From positions 1 through 44,247 of the forward strand of contig CAIMAQ010000107.1 in NCBI GenBank assembly GCA_903839035.1: a stretch of 44,247 nucleotides of DNA, given 5' to 3'. The notes beneath the pieces are model-generated. The model did no database searches and was not told the DNA's origin. It saw nothing but the letters and a program-made list of their open reading frames with translations. Both the position numbers and the translations under genes were made by a program. Of the stretch, positions 32,894-41,916 are shown in pieces. Source of the DNA: an uncultured Opitutia bacterium (GTDB lineage: Bacteria > Verrucomicrobiota > Verrucomicrobiia > Opitutales > Opitutaceae). Every line of letters starts with the position of its first letter. Within the stretch, counting starts at the first letter, position 1.

Positions 32894-32922
32894 AGCCGTC
32901 CGCGTCAGCGGACGGCTTTTTT
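32894..32922 (+). terminator. Rho-independent terminator of the pilin gene
   Basis: AGCCGTCCGC (32894-32903), loop GTCA, and GCGGACGGCT (32908-32917) form a perfect 10-bp stem followed by a T-run to 32922. It lies 24 bp after the pilin stop codon, making the pilin a single-gene transcript. Confidence 0.93.
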
Positions 32923-33031
32923 GTGCCCAAATGACAAGGGGTGCCCCGGCTCCAAGGCGACGGAGGCCCGCCCGCCTCGCCTGCCAAGAAGCTTTCATTT
33001 TTCACCCCAACCGCCCAATCTGCCTGCGCGC

Positions 33032-34915
33032 ATGACCCAGCCTGCTTCCCCGGCCCTGCTTTCCGACAAACGCGTCTGGCTCTTTCTGCTTTCCGGCGCC
33101 CTGGCCGTGGTGCTCGGTTTCTTCGCGATCCCCGGCTACGCCGCCATCAACCTGGTGTCGAAAACCGGCTACTGGTTTGAGCTCGTGGCGTTCGTGCTGT
33201 TTCTGCGGGCGCTCTGGCTGACGTTCCGGGACGACCTGCGGGCGCTGCACTGGCGGCGGCTGGACTGGGCCTCGGTGGCGGTGGTGGCCCTCGCCGGCAT
33301 CGTCCTGCTCGTGCACGAAACCTTCGGGTTCAAGATCATCATGGACGAGCTGATGCTCCTCGGCACGTCGATGAGCATGCACTTCGACCGGGCGGTGCTG
33401 ACCCCGACGCGCGGCAACGACATCCAGGGAGCCTTCGTGATTCTCGACGGGATCATGGACAAGCGCCCGCTGTTTTTCCCGTTTCTGCTTTCGCTGCTGC
33501 ATGACCTCACCGGCTACCGGCCGGCGAACGCCTTTGTGCTGAACGGCGCGCTGACCTTCATCCTGCTCGGCCTGACCTACATGTGTGGGCGCATGCTGGC
33601 GGGCCGGCGCGCCGGCTGGCTGGGGGTCCTGCTGCTGGCCGGGCTGCCCCTCCTCGGGCAGAACGCCACCGGCGGCGGGTTTGAGCTGCTTAACATCGTC
33701 ATGATCCTCACCACGCTGTTGCTCGGCGCGCGGTTCGTGCAAAAGCGGGACGAGGCCTCGTTCACGGCGTTGTGCTTCTCGACGCTGCTGCTGGGCCAGG
33801 TCCGGTACGAGTCGCTGATCTACGTGCTGCCGGTGGTGATCCTGATCCTGTGGGTCTGGTATGATGAACGGCGGGTCATCCTCTCTTGGCCGGTGATTTT
33901 CGCCCCGCTGCTGCTGCTGCCCTATCCGCTGCAGCATCACATCTTCGAGCTGCGCTCCACTGCCTGGCAGATGGGCACCGCCGTGGGCGACAAGTCCAAC
34001 GCCACCGTGCCGTTTTCCCTCTCGTACGTCGCCAACAACCTCACCCACGCCGAGAGTTTCTTCCTCGCCCGTTCCACGGATCAGCCGAATTCCCTGACGC
34101 TTTCCCTCATGGGCGGGGTCGGGGTCGTGTTTTTCCTGTTGTTCGCCGTCAAGCGGCTGCGGTCCCTGCGCACGGAGCCGCCGGTCGTGGTGGCCTCCAT
34201 CATCTTTGCGACGGGCTTCATCGTCCAGTTTGTCCTCTTCATGGGTTACTTCTGGGGCCAGTTCGATGATCCCATCATCCGCCGGCTCAGCCTGCCCACG
34301 CATCTCGGGATGGTGATCGCGGTGATGACCGTCCTCCCGCAATTCGCCGCCGCCGGCTTTCAGCGCCTCCTCCTCGGCGTGGCGGCCTTCGGCCTGATTG
34401 CGAGCGGCGTGCCCTCGATGGCCGAGCATGCCTACTCCCAGGAATACCTGCCCGGCAAGGAAACCGCGTGGCGCCGCCAGTTCATGGCGGACCAGCCGCG
34501 CCATGACTACCTCATGATCGACAACGACGCGATCCTGTGGGTCTCGCACCTCGTGTCGGCGACCACCGTCCCGCAGGCGATCAAGCGCCGCGATGCGGTG
34601 GTGTTCACCCTGCGCAACCACACTTTCTCCGGCATCTACGTGTTCCAGCGTTTCAACATCAACGAGACCACGGGGGTGCTGACCCTGCGCGATGGCGATG
34701 ATCTCGGGCCTGATTTTGTGCTGGAAACGGTGTGCGAGGAGCGGCTGCAGACGCTGACGCTGACGCGCATCAGCCGGATCAAGGAGGTCCGCGAGGGGAA
34801 GGTTTCCCTGACGGCGCCCGATGGTGGCAAGCCACCGGTGGTGACGCAGAATCGCGCCGAGATCGAAAAGATGCGCAAGGCCTACCTCGAGAATTTCATC
34901 AAGCAGCTCCCGTGA
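33032..34915 (+). CDS. Polytopic membrane protein, GT39/PMT-like glycosyltransferase
   Basis: The 627-residue protein has about 11-13 predicted membrane helices and a soluble C-terminal region of about 150 residues. An acidic pair in MDELMLLGTSMSMHFD (about residue 105) sits in the first extracytoplasmic loop, as in ArnT/PMT-type GT-C enzymes that use polyprenyl-phosphate sugars. Segments DKRPLFFPFLLSLLHDLTGYR and LLGQNATGGGFELLN recur in the next gene (first segment quoted as DKRPLFFPFLLSLLHDL). The two are tandem paralogues. The donor and acceptor are unknown. The ATG at 33032 starts shortly before the first helix. It is likely the first gene of a three-gene operon. Confidence 0.7.
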   Translation: MTQPASPALLSDKRVWLFLLSGALAVVLGFFAIPGYAAINLVSKTGYWFELVAFVLFLRALWLTFRDDLRALHWRRLDWASVAVVALAGIVLLVHETFGFKIIMDELMLLGTSMSMHFDRAVLTPTRGNDIQGAFVILDGIMDKRPLFFPFLLSLLHDLTGYRPANAFVLNGALTFILLGLTYMCGRMLAGRRAGWLGVLLLAGLPLLGQNATGGGFELLNIVMILTTLLLGARFVQKRDEASFTALCFSTLLLGQVRYESLIYVLPVVILILWVWYDERRVILSWPVIFAPLLLLPYPLQHHIFELRSTAWQMGTAVGDKSNATVPFSLSYVANNLTHAESFFLARSTDQPNSLTLSLMGGVGVVFFLLFAVKRLRSLRTEPPVVVASIIFATGFIVQFVLFMGYFWGQFDDPIIRRLSLPTHLGMVIAVMTVLPQFAAAGFQRLLLGVAAFGLIASGVPSMAEHAYSQEYLPGKETAWRRQFMADQPRHDYLMIDNDAILWVSHLVSATTVPQAIKRRDAVVFTLRNHTFSGIYVFQRFNINETTGVLTLRDGDDLGPDFVLETVCEERLQTLTLTRISRIKEVREGKVSLTAPDGGKPPVVTQNRAEIEKMRKAYLENFIKQLP

Positions 34916-34940
34916 GCCCACGGGCCCGACCGACCGCGCG

Positions 34941-36764
34941 ATGAACCTGTTGAGCCCATTTGTCCGGGACCCGGCGGCGAAGAAGCGGCTGCTGCTGTTC
35001 GCGCTGTGCGGCGGGCTGGCCGTGGTGACCGGCTTCAGCGCGGTCACGCCCCACCTCGCGGAGGTGCTGATCGTCAACGGCGGCTACTATTACATGCTGG
35101 GCCTGTTCGGCCTGTTCGTTTTCTTCGCCGCCCGGGTGGCCCGGGCGCGGCGCGAGGTGTGGTCGGGCTGGCTGCGCCGCCCGGGCTGGCCGGCGCTGGC
35201 GATCGCCGCCGCGACGGCGTTTGCGCTCTGGTCCGACCCGTTCCAGCACAAGGTGCTCTTTGATGAATACGTCCTGCAGGCCACGGCGTTTCACATGCAC
35301 ATCACGAAGGAGATCGGCACGGTGATCCGGGCCTACGACATCGGCGGCACCTGGCTGCCGATCGACACCTTCCTCGACAAGCGGCCCTACTTTTTCACGT
35401 TCTTGCTTTCGCTGGTGCACGACCTCGCGGGCTACCGGATCGTGAACGTGTTTTTCCTCAACGCCGGCTTCACCGCCGCCTGCCTCAGCCTGGCCTACTG
35501 GTTCGGGCGCGAGCTGACCAACCGCGCCGGCGGGCTGCTCGTGGTGGTGCTGCTCTCGACGATGCCGCTGTTTGGGCAGAACGCCACCTGTGCCGGCATG
35601 GAGATGCACAACCTCACCATGCTCCTCTTGGTGATGGTCCTCGCCTTGCTTTACCTGCGCGCCCCGGACGCCGACCGCCTGGCGCTGCTCTGCCTCGCGA
35701 CGGTGCTGCTGGCGCAGAGCCGGTATGAGTCGGTGATTTTCGTCGTGCCGGTCGCCGTGGTCATTGTGGCCGGGTGGTGGCGCGTGCAGCGCGTGCTGCT
35801 GCCCTGGGTGGCGGTGGCGACGCCGCTGCTGCTGGTGCCTTACGCTTGGCACAACCGCTACGTCTCGGCGGCGCCGCTGTTGTGGCAGCTGGGCGAGGGG
35901 CAGAAGTCGCGTTTCAGCCTGGAGTACCTGGCGGGCAATTTCTGGAACGACCTCCAGTTCTTATTCAGCTTCAGCAACGCCTACGCCAACTCTTGGTATC
36001 TTTCGGCGTTCGGCTGTGCGGGCCTGGCTTATTTCCTGTGGGGCGCGATCCGGTGGCTGCGCCGGCGGACCCCGCTTTCCCCGGTGGCTTGGGTGGCCGT
36101 GCTGTTCGGGACGGCGATCGCCGGCAATTTTGTCCTGCTGCTGTTTTATTACTGGAGCCGCCTGACCGATTCGATTGCAGCCCGTTTCGCCCTGCCAGCC
36201 TGCGTGCTGTTTGCCCTGCTGGCGGCGGTGCTCGCCCGCGGCCTCGACCGCCGCTGGCCGGCCATGCGCGTGGCATTCCTGGGGGCCGGCGTCTATCTGC
36301 TCTTCTCGTCCGTGCCGGCCATGGCGCACCGGTTTTACACCAGCCAGAATCTGGTGATGAAGGAGGTCGACTGGGAGCACGACTTCGTCCTGCCCCGCCA
36401 ATCCGGCCCGGTGCTGTTCATTTCCAACAAGTCCACCATCCCCTGGGTCCTGTGGCGGATCCCGTCCCTCATCATCGGGGTCGCGCGCCAGCGCGGCGAT
36501 CAGCTGCGCTATCACATGGCGCAGGGCACGTTTCACGAGGTTCTCGTCGCGCAGGCGCTGCGCCCGACCACGCCCGAGGGGAAATTTGGCGTGGATCCCG
36601 ATGACGTACTGCCGGACAACTTCCGGCTCGAGCTGCTCGCGGAAAAACGTTTCGGCGGCCGCATGGCGCGGCTGAGCCGGCTGGTGGCGGTGGATCCCGC
36701 GCCGGTGGGGACCGTCCAGCCGAAGCGCCCGCCGCCTCCGCCCAGCTTGACCCCCGACTCATGA
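34941..36764 (+). CDS. Polytopic membrane protein, GT39/PMT-like glycosyltransferase (paralogue of preceding gene)
   Basis: The 607-residue protein repeats the plan of the gene before it: hydrophobic N-terminal helix, FDEYVLQATAFHMH with the acidic pair, DKRPYFFTFLLSLVHDL, LFGQNATCAGMEMHN and LLAQSRYESVIFVVP, then several more helices and a soluble tail ending in a Pro-rich stretch. It begins 25 bp after the paralogue's stop and overlaps the next gene by four bases (ATGA), so the three are probably cotranscribed and partly coupled. Function is inferred as sugar transfer at the membrane; no substrate can be given. Confidence 0.7.
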   Translation: MNLLSPFVRDPAAKKRLLLFALCGGLAVVTGFSAVTPHLAEVLIVNGGYYYMLGLFGLFVFFAARVARARREVWSGWLRRPGWPALAIAAATAFALWSDPFQHKVLFDEYVLQATAFHMHITKEIGTVIRAYDIGGTWLPIDTFLDKRPYFFTFLLSLVHDLAGYRIVNVFFLNAGFTAACLSLAYWFGRELTNRAGGLLVVVLLSTMPLFGQNATCAGMEMHNLTMLLLVMVLALLYLRAPDADRLALLCLATVLLAQSRYESVIFVVPVAVVIVAGWWRVQRVLLPWVAVATPLLLVPYAWHNRYVSAAPLLWQLGEGQKSRFSLEYLAGNFWNDLQFLFSFSNAYANSWYLSAFGCAGLAYFLWGAIRWLRRRTPLSPVAWVAVLFGTAIAGNFVLLLFYYWSRLTDSIAARFALPACVLFALLAAVLARGLDRRWPAMRVAFLGAGVYLLFSSVPAMAHRFYTSQNLVMKEVDWEHDFVLPRQSGPVLFISNKSTIPWVLWRIPSLIIGVARQRGDQLRYHMAQGTFHEVLVAQALRPTTPEGKFGVDPDDVLPDNFRLELLAEKRFGGRMARLSRLVAVDPAPVGTVQPKRPPPPPSLTPDS

Positions 36765-38041
36765 GTGAGGTCCGTGACAGCGGAACGGCCGCGCCGGTCC
36801 CGGCCCCGGGCGGGCGTTTTGGGCGGATGGGCTGGGGGCTGCTCGTGCTCCTGACGGTGGGGTACTTCGCCGCCTTCGCGTACGAGCCCAACTTGTTTTT
36901 TTCCCTGGGCGTGGCGCATTACGACGGGTGGTTCATCGACACGTTTGCCCTGCTGGCGTCGAGCGATGCGGTCACCCGCGGACTCGATCCCTATGCCCCG
37001 AACCCGCTCGATTATTTCAACCGGCCGCACGTCTATTCGCACTGGTGGCTGCACCTGCGGGACCTGGGGCTGACCCGGGCGGATTCCTTCCGGCTGGGCC
37101 TGGGCCTGGTCATCACCTTTCTCGTCGCGGCGCTCTGGCGGCTGCGGCCGCGGGTTCCGCTCCAGCTCCTGTGGTATCTGGCCGTGATCTGTTCTTCGGC
37201 GATCCTCCTCGCGCTGGACCGGGGCAATAACGACCTCGTGATTTTCCTGGTCCTCACGCCCCTAGTGCCCTGCCTGCTGAGTCCGCGGGCGGGGGTGCGG
37301 TTGATCGCGCCGTTCCTCGTCACCGCGGCGGCGATGTTAAAATACTATCCCGCGGCGGCGGGTCTGGTGTTGCTGGCGCAAGCCGGGCGCCCGGAACTGC
37401 GATCCCGGCTGTGGATCACATTTTTGCTGCTGGCGGCGGCGGGTGGCAGCGTGGCAGGTGACTTGGCGGGTTTCGGTCCGGTGGCGCCCCAGCCGGCGGG
37501 GTTGATGACCTTTGGCGCGACGGGATTTTTGCACGAGCTTGGCTGGATGGGGCTGGGTCCGAAACTGGCCGTGGCCGGCCTCGGCCTGGCCGGCGTGGCC
37601 TGGACCTGGCGCCGCGCGGCGCTGGGTGACTGGGAACCGGCAGCGGCCCAGCGCTCCGACTGGCTGCACTTCATCCTGGGGGCCGTGCTGCTCGCCGGCT
37701 GTTTCTTCACGAGCATGAATTTCGGCTACCGCTGGGTGTTTGCGGTCTGGCTGGCACCTGCGCTGTGGGTGCTGCCCCGGGACCCGGACACCCCCGCGCC
37801 CGTTCGCCGGCTGGCCCGGGCGACGAGGTGGCTCCTGCTGGTCGTGCTGTGGTGGCCGCCCCTCTGCTGCCTGGCCGTCAACCATTTCATCGGCGTTGTG
37901 CCGAGCCCCACGATCATGTTTCTGGCCAAGCTCTCCTTCCTCGTGGAGCAGCCGTTCGACTGGGCGTTTTTTCTCTGCCTGCTGGTTTTCCTGACCCACT
38001 TCACCCGGCGCCGGCTCGCCGTGCTCCGCGGCTCAGCGTGA
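36761..38041 (+). CDS. GT87-like (DUF2029) membrane glycosyltransferase
   Basis: The 426-residue protein has about ten membrane helices. LLALDRGNNDLVIFLVL and AAMLKYYPAAAGLVLL match the pattern of GT87 (PimE-like) polyprenol-dependent mannosyltransferases, where an Asn/Asp-containing loop and a K-x-YP segment are conserved. An acidic residue early in the chain (HYDGWFIDTFAL) may be the catalytic one. Its start overlaps the preceding stop (ATGA). Its 3' end overlaps that of the converging minus-strand operon by nine bases. Confidence 0.65.
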   Translation: MSEVRDSGTAAPVPAPGGRFGRMGWGLLVLLTVGYFAAFAYEPNLFFSLGVAHYDGWFIDTFALLASSDAVTRGLDPYAPNPLDYFNRPHVYSHWWLHLRDLGLTRADSFRLGLGLVITFLVAALWRLRPRVPLQLLWYLAVICSSAILLALDRGNNDLVIFLVLTPLVPCLLSPRAGVRLIAPFLVTAAAMLKYYPAAAGLVLLAQAGRPELRSRLWITFLLLAAAGGSVAGDLAGFGPVAPQPAGLMTFGATGFLHELGWMGLGPKLAVAGLGLAGVAWTWRRAALGDWEPAAAQRSDWLHFILGAVLLAGCFFTSMNFGYRWVFAVWLAPALWVLPRDPDTPAPVRRLARATRWLLLVVLWWPPLCCLAVNHFIGVVPSPTIMFLAKLSFLVEQPFDWAFFLCLLVFLTHFTRRRLAVLRGSA

Positions 38042-40021
38042 GCCGTGACCCGCGGTGCGGTCGATGAGCGCCTGCCACTCGGCCAGCGAGCCGGTGGTGG
38101 CCGCGGCGATTTCCGCGGCCGTGAGGCGATAGATGAAAATCGAATAACCGATGTTTGCGTCGGGTGTCCGCGCCCGCAGGTACTGGCAGAGCCGCGCGAA
38201 GCGCAGCAGGTCGAGCCGGGTCCCGGCACGCCGCCATTTGTCCGGGCTCGCGGCCCGGTCCATCTCCGCGCGCTGCTGCGGGTCGCCGTAGTAAACCAGC
38301 AGGGCCGGCTCCAACGCCCGTGCCTGCTGGTATTCCTTTTCCAACGCGGCGGTCCACGGCCCGCGGATCGGGCTGTAGACGTGCTCCAGCATGGTCGCCC
38401 CGATGCAATACACCCCGGGCTCGAGCGGGACCCACGGCTGGGTGATCTTGAAACCGTTCACGAACGGCAGCCGCCGGACATAAAGGTGATAATAAGCCGG
38501 CTCGCCCGTGCCGAAATAGGAGAGGTAAACCGGCTCGCCCGGCGCCACGGACGTGTCGATCCAGTCCTTGAGCCCCGGCAGGTCCTGGCCCCAGTCGAGC
38601 GAACTGTCGACGAGGTGGCGGTGGCCGTTCTCCGGACCGCCGGCGAGGGCGTTGAAATAAGCGATGAAGTGGGGCGCCACACGCGCGGACTCCGTCACAT
38701 GCCAGCCGAGCAGCACCACCACGGGGAGCACCCAGGCGGGGCGCCGGGAAGCGAGCCAGGCGCCGAGCGTTCCGGCCGCGATGAACAGCACGGGGTAGGT
38801 CGGCAGGATATGGCGGTGGCCGATGTTCAGGTGGCTCGTGATCGAAAACGCCCAGTACACGACAAACAGCGCCGCGAGCGGAGTGAAGCGGTACCACACG
38901 TCGCGGGTGCGCCGCACCAGCAGGACCAGGGCGGTGCCGCTCGCGACCAGCAGCGCCAGGGTGGTCTTGTAGGCGAAGGCGTAGACGAAAAACGCCGGCC
39001 AGCCGGTCACACTGTAGGCGCCGTTCAAAAACGCCGAGCGGACCTGCATCGACGCCTTCACGTAGGCCATGCCGTAAATGTAGGCCTCGGGCAGCACGCG
39101 CCAGGCGGCGAGTGCGCGGAAGAGCTTGCCGCTGGCGCCGAGCTCGGCGTCGAGCGTCGCCCACGGCCAGATGAAATTATCGAAGGGTGGGAGCGCGGGA
39201 TTGGCGGCGGCGAAGCGGAAGCCGAAGGCGGCCCAGATGATGAGACCGGCCACCAGGCCCTGGCCGAGCGCGGAGAGCGCGGCCGCGCCGAACTTGCCAC
39301 CGCGCGAGGTCCACGTGAGGCCCAGGAGCTGGAGCGGCGCCGGGGCGAGCGCGCGCACCAGCGCGAGTGCAACAAACACCGGCAGCAGCAGCGGCGCGGA
39401 GAATTTCGCCACGCAGGCGAGCCCGAATGTCCCCGCGCTCAGCCACCACCAGCGCGCGCGGCCGTCATGCAGGTGACGCCACCAGGCGCCCACGCTCGCG
39501 AGCAGGAAAAACGCGGAGCAGACATCGCTGGTCACCAGCGCGCCATGGGCGAGAAAGGTCGGCTCGAACGTGAAGAAGACCAGTGACACCACCGCCCCCG
39601 CGTCGCCGAACAACCGGCGGGACCAAAGGAACACCAGCAGCCCCGTCGCCACGCTGAACAGCGCGATCATGGCGCGCCCCGCCATCAAGCGCGGAAAATG
39701 GTTGTCGCCGGTCTCATAGAAAAACTCGTGGCCGAACCCCCACACATCGCTGGTGCGCCACCGGGGATTGCCGGCCAGCGGGGGCTGCTTCGTGCCGGCG
39801 AGGACCGCGGGCAGCGCCGCCCAGCGCTGGGGGAGGATGCCGTTCTCCGGCTGCAGCCGGTAATCCTGGTTCTGCCAGTAGCTGAAGCCGGCCGTCAGGT
39901 GCGCCAGCTCATCCGAGGTCGTGCTCTCACGCTCCTTGCTCCCCACCGCGAGGGCGAAGTGGATCGCGAGCAACCCGGCGACGAGCGCAAAAAACCACGG
40001 GCGGCTGGCGGGTTGGGTCAT
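38033..40021 (-). CDS. GT39-family dolichyl/undecaprenyl-phosphate sugar glycosyltransferase-like membrane protein
   Basis: The 662-residue protein has the GT39/ArnT-like N-terminal loop TTSDELAHLTAGFSYW with the catalytic acidic pair, QPENGILPQRWAALP, a mid-protein SHLNIGHRHILPTYP, and SSLDWGQDLPGLKDW toward the C-terminus. About 12 helices are predicted. The start at 40021 forms an ATGA overlap with the stop of the upstream paralogue, which decides the start and implies translational coupling. Sequence motifs are nearly identical in order to those of the upstream gene. It is last in a minus-strand operon of four glycosyltransferase genes. Confidence 0.75.
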   Translation of the reverse strand: MTQPASRPWFFALVAGLLAIHFALAVGSKERESTTSDELAHLTAGFSYWQNQDYRLQPENGILPQRWAALPAVLAGTKQPPLAGNPRWRTSDVWGFGHEFFYETGDNHFPRLMAGRAMIALFSVATGLLVFLWSRRLFGDAGAVVSLVFFTFEPTFLAHGALVTSDVCSAFFLLASVGAWWRHLHDGRARWWWLSAGTFGLACVAKFSAPLLLPVFVALALVRALAPAPLQLLGLTWTSRGGKFGAAALSALGQGLVAGLIIWAAFGFRFAAANPALPPFDNFIWPWATLDAELGASGKLFRALAAWRVLPEAYIYGMAYVKASMQVRSAFLNGAYSVTGWPAFFVYAFAYKTTLALLVASGTALVLLVRRTRDVWYRFTPLAALFVVYWAFSITSHLNIGHRHILPTYPVLFIAAGTLGAWLASRRPAWVLPVVVLLGWHVTESARVAPHFIAYFNALAGGPENGHRHLVDSSLDWGQDLPGLKDWIDTSVAPGEPVYLSYFGTGEPAYYHLYVRRLPFVNGFKITQPWVPLEPGVYCIGATMLEHVYSPIRGPWTAALEKEYQQARALEPALLVYYGDPQQRAEMDRAASPDKWRRAGTRLDLLRFARLCQYLRARTPDANIGYSIFIYRLTAAEIAAATTGSLAEWQALIDRTAGHGSR

Positions 40022-41913
40022 GGGGAAAATGGCGGGGGTCCGTCCAGCAAGGCCCTCACGTCGGCCTCCGTCAGCCGGAAAATCAGGATTGAATAACCCA
40101 CCTCGGCATCGGGCGACCGGCGGTGCAGTCCCGCGCACAGCCGGCCGAAGCGCAGGTGCTCCAGCTCGATCAGGCGCGGTATGGCGGCGTCGCGCGGCAT
40201 CGCATCCCGGCCCGCCCGCCACGCGTCCAGCCAGCCGCGCAGTTCCGTGTACCGGCGTTCGTGCTCCGGCGTCCAGCCGTGGCGCACCAGCGTGTAGGGC
40301 TGCTGGAACATCGTTGCGCTGATGCAGTAGACCCCGCCGGTCATCTCCGGCAGCAGTTCGCGTCCGCGCAGGTCAAAATAGCCGTCGGCGATCCGCGTCG
40401 CGCTGATGCCTTCGAGCGCGGGCGAACCCGAGCCGAAGTACGAGAGGTAGGTTTTTTCGCCGCGCGCGTGCGTCGCGAGCCAGCGTTTCAGCCCCGGCAG
40501 GTCCTGGCCCCAGTCGAGCGAGCTGTCCACGAAGTGCTCATAGCCATGCTCCGGGCCGCCCAGCAGCGGGTTGAAATAGGCGAGGTAGTGCGGCCGGATC
40601 GATAGGGACGCCGCCGCATGTCCGGCCAGGAGAATCGCCAGTACCACCGCACCCCAACGGCGCCGCGGCAGCCAGACCACCGCCCCGGCCAGGAGGTACA
40701 GCACCGGGTAAAGCGGCAGCAGGTGGCGCACGCCGATGTTCAGGCGGCTCGTGAGCATGACCGCGCCATAGATCACAAGGAACACCAGAAGCGGCGCGAG
40801 CCGGTACCAGCGCCGCGCGGATTTCAGCCGCGCCAGCGCCACCGCTGCCAGCGCGAGGAGGGCGAGGGCCGGGAGCGTGGTCTTAAGCGCAAATCCCACG
40901 GGGAAAAACGCCAGCCAGCCGTGCGTGCCGTATTCACCCATGAAAAACGCCGGCCGGCCGCCCGCAAAAAACAGCGTGTGCGCGAATCCCTGCAGCCACG
41001 TATCGGGCAGCAGGTGCAGGGCCCGCGCCCAACCGGTCACCCGCACCGCGAGGCCGGTGCCATAGTCCGCCCAGGGATGGTTGTAGGCGCCCGCACTACG
41101 GAGCCCGTCGAAGCGAAATCCGTAGGCCGCCCAGATCGTAACCGACGCGATGAGCAGCGCAGCCAGCGCGGCCACCGCCAGCACGCCCACGGCGCGGCCG
41201 CCGCGCACGCGGGTCGGGCGCGAGCCGAGGTGCACGGGCAGGGCGGGGTGGCGCACGCAGCGCACCACGAGCATGGCGGCGAACATCACGGCAAACAGCG
41301 GCGCGGAAAATTTCGCCAGCGCGAGCCCGCCCCAGGCGAGGCCGGCCAGGACCACCCGCCCGGGTGTCACGCGGTGCAGCAGCCGCCAGGAGGTCAGTGT
41401 CGCCGCGAGGAAACCGAGCGTCACCGCCATGTCGCTCGTCGCCAGTCCGCCATGTGCCAGCAGCAGCGGACAAAAGGCATACAGCCCCGTGGCGATGAGC
41501 GCGCCGGTCCGGCCAAAGAGCGACCGCGCCCAGAAAAACACCAGCAGCCCGCAGGCAACGCCGAGCAGCGCGATCATGGCGCGAGCGGAGGCGAGCAGGC
41601 GCGGCAGGTCGTTGCCCGACTCATAAAAAAACTGCTGGCCGATCTCCGCGACATCGGCGCTGCGCCAGGCGGCCTGGCCGGTGGCCGGGAAATGAACGTC
41701 CGTGGCCAGCAGCGGCAGCGCGGCCCAGCGCTGGGGCAGGTTCCCATTCTCCGGCTGCAGGCGGTAGTCACCGAGCGTCCAGTAGCTGTAGCCGGCGGTG
41801 ACGTGGAAAATTTCGTCGGCTGTCGTGCTGTGCTCGCGCGACACGGATGCGGCCATCCACCAGAACAGCGCGAGCAGCGCGCCCGCGACCAGCGTCGCTC
41901 CGGTGCCGCGCAT
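40018..41913 (-). CDS. GT39-family membrane glycosyltransferase-like protein (paralogue)
   Basis: The 631-residue protein parallels its downstream neighbour: STTADEIFHVTAGYSYW, LQPENGNLPQRWAALP, TSRLNIGVRHLLPLYP and SSLDWGQDLPGLKRW in the same order. The acidic pair in the first loop and the polytopic topology place it in the GT-C fold group that uses polyprenyl-phosphate sugars. It starts three bases after the GT2 gene's stop. A GT2 enzyme of the dolichyl-phosphate-sugar synthase type beside two GT39-like transferases suggests a module that makes a lipid-linked sugar and transfers it to a surface glycan or protein. Confidence 0.75.
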   Translation of the reverse strand: MRGTGATLVAGALLALFWWMAASVSREHSTTADEIFHVTAGYSYWTLGDYRLQPENGNLPQRWAALPLLATDVHFPATGQAAWRSADVAEIGQQFFYESGNDLPRLLASARAMIALLGVACGLLVFFWARSLFGRTGALIATGLYAFCPLLLAHGGLATSDMAVTLGFLAATLTSWRLLHRVTPGRVVLAGLAWGGLALAKFSAPLFAVMFAAMLVVRCVRHPALPVHLGSRPTRVRGGRAVGVLAVAALAALLIASVTIWAAYGFRFDGLRSAGAYNHPWADYGTGLAVRVTGWARALHLLPDTWLQGFAHTLFFAGGRPAFFMGEYGTHGWLAFFPVGFALKTTLPALALLALAAVALARLKSARRWYRLAPLLVFLVIYGAVMLTSRLNIGVRHLLPLYPVLYLLAGAVVWLPRRRWGAVVLAILLAGHAAASLSIRPHYLAYFNPLLGGPEHGYEHFVDSSLDWGQDLPGLKRWLATHARGEKTYLSYFGSGSPALEGISATRIADGYFDLRGRELLPEMTGGVYCISATMFQQPYTLVRHGWTPEHERRYTELRGWLDAWRAGRDAMPRDAAIPRLIELEHLRFGRLCAGLHRRSPDAEVGYSILIFRLTEADVRALLDGPPPFSP

Positions 41914-41916
41914 GGT